In this document: positions 8,149 to 10,535 of the stretch, in pieces | Numbering within the stretch: the stretch's first letter is position 1 | Layout: each line of letters begins with the position of its first letter | From: Spirochaetales bacterium | GTDB taxonomy: Bacteria > Spirochaetota > Spirochaetia > DSM-27196 > SKKC01 | Reading direction: 5' to 3' | DNA: 10,535 bases | Assembly (NCBI GenBank): GCA_007126865.1 | Contig: SLAN01000138.1 | Coordinates: forward strand, 1-10,535 | Notes under the pieces: model-generated | Told to the model about the DNA's origin: nothing | Database searches by the model: none | Seen by the model: the letters and a program-made list of their open reading frames with translations, nothing else | Program-made: the position numbers and the translations under genes

Positions 8149-8160
8149 GAAATCGATTTC
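8149..8160. repeat. 12-bp perfect palindrome between the cyclase and mcsA genes
   Basis: GAAATCGATTTC reads the same on both strands without a loop, so it suits a dimeric protein-binding site better than a hairpin terminator. It starts 2 bp after the cyclase stop codon, about 60 bp ahead of the mcsA start. It does not match the CtsR heptad repeat or the CIRCE element. TTGCAC occurs twice in the same gap (8114-8119 and 8141-8146). A chance palindrome of this length is possible. Confidence 0.3.
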
Positions 8161-8162
8161 GA

Positions 8163-9143
8163 TTACTCGGCGAACTGCGGCTCCCGATCGAGGTTCGCAG
8201 CGCTGATCTCACCGGCAAACACCGCGTCGAGTCGGACATCGATACTCCGTGCCGGTCGACCTTCGAACTCGAAATAGCTGTTGAACGGTCTCGCCAGGCG
8301 CGGTGATACATCGTCAAGCATCGACTGCGATACAGCGATACCACCCGGCTTCGCGGCTTTCTTTTCCAGGTGAGCGGCGAAGTTGATTACATCGGATACT
8401 ATCGCACCGGTATCGCTGGCGTACCGAACCGTTCCTGAATCGATCCCGATCCGGAACTGGATCTCATCGTCTATCGGCAGGTCGGGTCTCGTGTTGAAAA
8501 CCGGCATCGAAAGCTGAAAGTCGAGAGCAAAGCGGATGGCACGGCTCTCATGCTCTTTGAAGGCGAGCGCGATGATTCCGCCATCGCCGTTCCAGCTCCA
8601 GATCCGTGCGTTGTGTGTCCTCAGCTTTTCCTTTATGAACTGTCTGAACAGAAAATAGACCTTTCGCATTCTCCGGAGACCGTGTTTTCGCACAAGCTCC
8701 GAACTGCCTGCCAGATCCACGCTACAGATACTCGTCGGATACTCGCGGCCTTCCCGCAACGATCCCCAATTCGGCATCTCCACCGGATCGTCTTTCTGCC
8801 GAATGAGTCGCCTCCGCTCGAAATCGTAGACGAGACCTCCCCGTGTCAATCCTTCGAGAAACGGTTCGATACCATCGACGTATACCGGTCTCCCGAGGAG
8901 TTTCGATCCATCGGTTTCAACAAGCAGCTGGATGAGCGCGCGTACATGCTCGTTCTTCCGGCAGTGAGCGACCAGGCATTCCGCCGCTGAGCGCGGGGGC
9001 ATGGTGATGTGACGCTCGGCATTGAGTAAGCGATAAACGTCAAATTCTCCGAGCACGAGCCTTCCGAGCTCGTCGATCTGCTCCGATTTGAAGCTTCGCG
9101 CCAGCAGCTCTATAAGGTCCTTCTTAAGCGCTACATCCAACAT
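8163..9143 (-). CDS. Class III nucleotidyl cyclase-like protein with helical N-terminal domain
   Basis: The 326-residue soluble protein has a C-terminal class III adenylate/guanylate cyclase-type domain (about 135-285). Metal-binding Asp residues are visible at D143 (SVDLAGSS) and D187 (NGDGG), and the late motif SDVINFAAHLE (250-260) matches GDVVNLAARL, with N254 kept. Two key positions differ: S183 stands where adenylate cyclases have the base-reading Lys, three residues ahead of the GD pair, and H258 replaces the transition-state Arg. Residues 1-80 are helical, with alternating hydrophobics, and resemble effector-associated (death-fold-like) domains; this is pattern recognition, not a search result. 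No membrane segment or signal peptide is seen. A promoter lies just ahead, and mcsA follows by 72 bp. The nucleotide made, if any, cannot be told. No strong ribosome binding site precedes the ATG. Confidence 0.82.
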   Translation of the reverse strand: MLDVALKKDLIELLARSFKSEQIDELGRLVLGEFDVYRLLNAERHITMPPRSAAECLVAHCRKNEHVRALIQLLVETDGSKLLGRPVYVDGIEPFLEGLTRGGLVYDFERRRLIRQKDDPVEMPNWGSLREGREYPTSICSVDLAGSSELVRKHGLRRMRKVYFLFRQFIKEKLRTHNARIWSWNGDGGIIALAFKEHESRAIRFALDFQLSMPVFNTRPDLPIDDEIQFRIGIDSGTVRYASDTGAIVSDVINFAAHLEKKAAKPGGIAVSQSMLDDVSPRLARPFNSYFEFEGRPARSIDVRLDAVFAGEISAANLDREPQFAE

Positions 9144-9156
9144 GGCTATACTCTAC

Positions 9157-9185
9157 ATTATGTGGGACACGCGCGTCGCCGTCCA
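9157..9185 (-). promoter_or_regulatory. Candidate promoter for the cyclase-mcsA-mcsB-clpC group
   Basis: The minus strand reads TGGACG (9180-9185) and, after exactly 17 bp, CATAAT (9157-9162); the -10 box matches five of six bases and the -35 box four of six. Transcription would start about 7 bases ahead of the cyclase ATG (9143). That leaves almost no leader, in line with the missing Shine-Dalgarno there. It is the best promoter I see on the minus strand. Confidence 0.5.
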
Positions 9186-9201
9186 GCCCCCGTTCCGGCG
9201 G

Positions 9202-10535
9202 TCACCGCAGTGATTCCTCACCGTCGGTACAGTCGCTTCCCTCGACGATCTCCTCGAGGCGTCGCACTATATCGACGAGGGCGAGTGTATCCAGCGCACA
9301 GTACTTGCTCAACGCCTCCGCAACCTTCTCCCGACGAGGAGAAGCGGCAACACCGCGATAGTCGTAGTACCACGTGAGACTCGCTTCCCGCCCGTCTGCG
9401 ATTTCGAGATGATCGTAGTCGGCCCCGGTCACAGCGGGCAGCACCGCCTTTAAGCCGGTTCGACCCTGCTGTGCCGGTTCATAGAGCATGAAGCGAACGA
9501 ACGGTTCCTGAATATCGACGAGCCGATCGGCGGCGTTTCGCAACTCGACGGAGAACCGTTCACTCCGCCGGGCGAGGAGATGCAGAATGCGGCGTTCGAA
9601 CGAGGCGGAGAACGCCAACACGCTGTCCGCCCCGTTCAGGGCGTGTACGAGTGCTTCCGTGAGCTCAGGAGTCGAATCGCGGAGCTCCGACAGATCGTCG
9701 GCGATAAACCCCCGGTGCGAAACAGGAGTGTTCGGCGCTTCCTGCCGATGGACAGAGAACTGCACCGGCACATGCTCCCAAGGGCGAACTCCTTCGACCG
9801 GCGGTACAGCCGCGCTCACTGTCTCGAAATCGAGAAAGACACGCGGAAACCGACACCGTGCGACGAATTGCCGGAGCGCATCGCAGTCGACATGGCGTCG
9901 GTGCTCGCGCACTGCCTGCACCTGGAGTTTCTGTCTGCGCCCCGGAAGACGTGACAGGGGCACACTGGGGAGATCGGTAAACCCCTCGCCCTCGAGCTCC
10001 CTGATCAGTCCGTGACCGAGAAAGAGAGTGTGTATTCCGATATCGATACCGCTCGTTTGCGCACGCGAGTCGCGCGGCATCTTCTCATCCTCCCCACGGA
10101 GCCTCGAGCATACCGGGCAGCGGTCGCGACGACCGCACGGCTCGGGAGGATCTTGCAGCTCGAGCAATTCGATCAGACGCGCGATGCGATTGCGAACCGG
10201 CTTCATCCCGCCGCTGACCTGTTTCCGGCACTCTTCCTCTACAAGTAACTGCGCCGGATCGAGTGATTCGCCGCGTACGTAGCTCTTCGCCAGGCGGACT
10301 ACCGCGCCTCCGCGAGCGTTGTAACCGGCTTCCCGTAGAATCACCGTCTGAAACCGGAGCAGCTCCAGTGACTTCGGTTTCACCCCAGTGTACGGCTGCA
10401 CGACGATCGGGCGGACCGATTCGTCCGGCCGGCGTTCGAGCATATCGACAACAGCCACGCACGCGAGCGCTTGGACCCTCACATTGAAGGAACAGTCGGT
10501 TCTTGAGGCGTAATGCTGCTGTGCAATCCGGCGAA
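9202..10535 (-). CDS. DUF2779-domain nuclease-like protein, 5' end cut by the right edge
   Basis: The frame stays open to the right edge, so at least 444 residues are visible and the true start is outside; the first in-frame start-like codon inside is a GTG at 10480-10482, used here for numbering. The C-terminal domain (about 214-412) is DUF2779, an RNase H-fold DEDD exonuclease-like family: FLDFETVS (D218, E220), RLVD (D323), GLKAVLPA and YCALDT (D398) are all present. The preceding part resembles the Cas4/RecB-like PD-(D/E)xK nuclease often fused to DUF2779, but the usual EVKSST reads VVQPYT, so the catalytic Glu and Lys are V27 and Q29. A Cys cluster (C116, C122, C125) may be a remnant or form of an iron-sulfur or zinc site. 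DNA or RNA processing is likely, with target unknown. The next gene, the cyclase, starts 58 bp downstream. Confidence 0.85.
   Translation of the reverse strand, partial: RRIAQQHYASRTDCSFNVRVQALACVAVVDMLERRPDESVRPIVVQPYTGVKPKSLELLRFQTVILREAGYNARGGAVVRLAKSYVRGESLDPAQLLVEEECRKQVSGGMKPVRNRIARLIELLELQDPPEPCGRRDRCPVCSRLRGEDEKMPRDSRAQTSGIDIGIHTLFLGHGLIRELEGEGFTDLPSVPLSRLPGRRQKLQVQAVREHRRHVDCDALRQFVARCRFPRVFLDFETVSAAVPPVEGVRPWEHVPVQFSVHRQEAPNTPVSHRGFIADDLSELRDSTPELTEALVHALNGADSVLAFSASFERRILHLLARRSERFSVELRNAADRLVDIQEPFVRFMLYEPAQQGRTGLKAVLPAVTGADYDHLEIADGREASLTWYYDYRGVAASPRREKVAEALSKYCALDTLALVDIVRRLEEIVEGSDCTDGEESLR

Noticed and set aside
8091..8162. Search for a CtsR heptad repeat or CIRCE element ahead of mcsA
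   Set aside because: Neither the GGTCAAA direct repeat nor the TTAGCACTC inverted repeat is present in this gap or ahead of the cyclase gene.
7563..8306. Plus-strand open frame of 247 codons opposite mcsA
   Set aside because: It covers the zinc-finger and UVR codons of mcsA on the other strand and runs across a gene boundary, so it is a shadow frame.
1..10535. Mobile element, tRNA, rRNA or CRISPR array
   Set aside because: No transposase or integrase, no terminal inverted repeats, no tRNA-like cloverleaf and no regularly spaced repeats were seen; gaps between genes are all under 130 bp.

Overview
The window holds eight genes on a bacterial chromosome of fairly high GC content. Most are on the minus strand, and there is no mobile element, tRNA, rRNA or CRISPR array. 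I infer a Gram-negative, probably spirochaete-like (Spirochaetaceae) source. The reasons are a topoisomerase IV pair whose ParE TOPRIM motif reads EGQSASG, a lipoprotein with a long charged coiled coil, and the mix of ClpC, McsA and McsB with ClpS. This assignment comes from gene content only and is moderate in confidence.

Layout from left to right. The first 110 bases hold the N-terminus of parC, which runs off the left edge, and parE lies just upstream of it (196-2178, minus). A divergent gap of about 130 bp separates parE from clpS (2307-2630, plus), the N-degron adaptor. A well-formed promoter then precedes an unrecognised lipoprotein gene (2760-3848, plus). It converges on the end of clpC (3948-6479, minus). 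Upstream of clpC on the minus strand lie mcsB (6514-7584), mcsA (7581-8090, overlapping mcsB by 4 bp), an unusual class III nucleotidyl cyclase-like gene (8163-9143), and the C-terminal part of a DUF2779 nuclease-like gene that runs off the right edge (9202-10535).

How the genes fit together. ClpC is a two-ring AAA+ unfoldase for the ClpP protease. McsA/McsB and ClpS are two different ways of delivering substrates to such an unfoldase: arginine phosphorylation and N-terminal residue recognition. The Firmicutes-type repressor gene ctsR is absent from the place it usually holds ahead of mcsA. That place is taken by the cyclase-like gene, which has its own strong-looking promoter, so cyclase-mcsA-mcsB-clpC may be one transcript.

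The most unusual points are as follows. McsB keeps the phosphagen-kinase fold motifs but has lost several hallmark catalytic residues (NEEDH reads NTHDH, CPTN reads DVDN) and the first Arg of the RDxxRA allosteric motif, while ClpC keeps both Glu residues that dock phosphoarginine. The cyclase has a helical N-terminal domain that resembles effector-associated (death-like) domains, and its substrate and transition-state positions are changed. The nuclease-like protein keeps its DEDD residues but lacks the ExK motif in its PD-(D/E)xK-like part. ClpS has Arg at the gatekeeper position.
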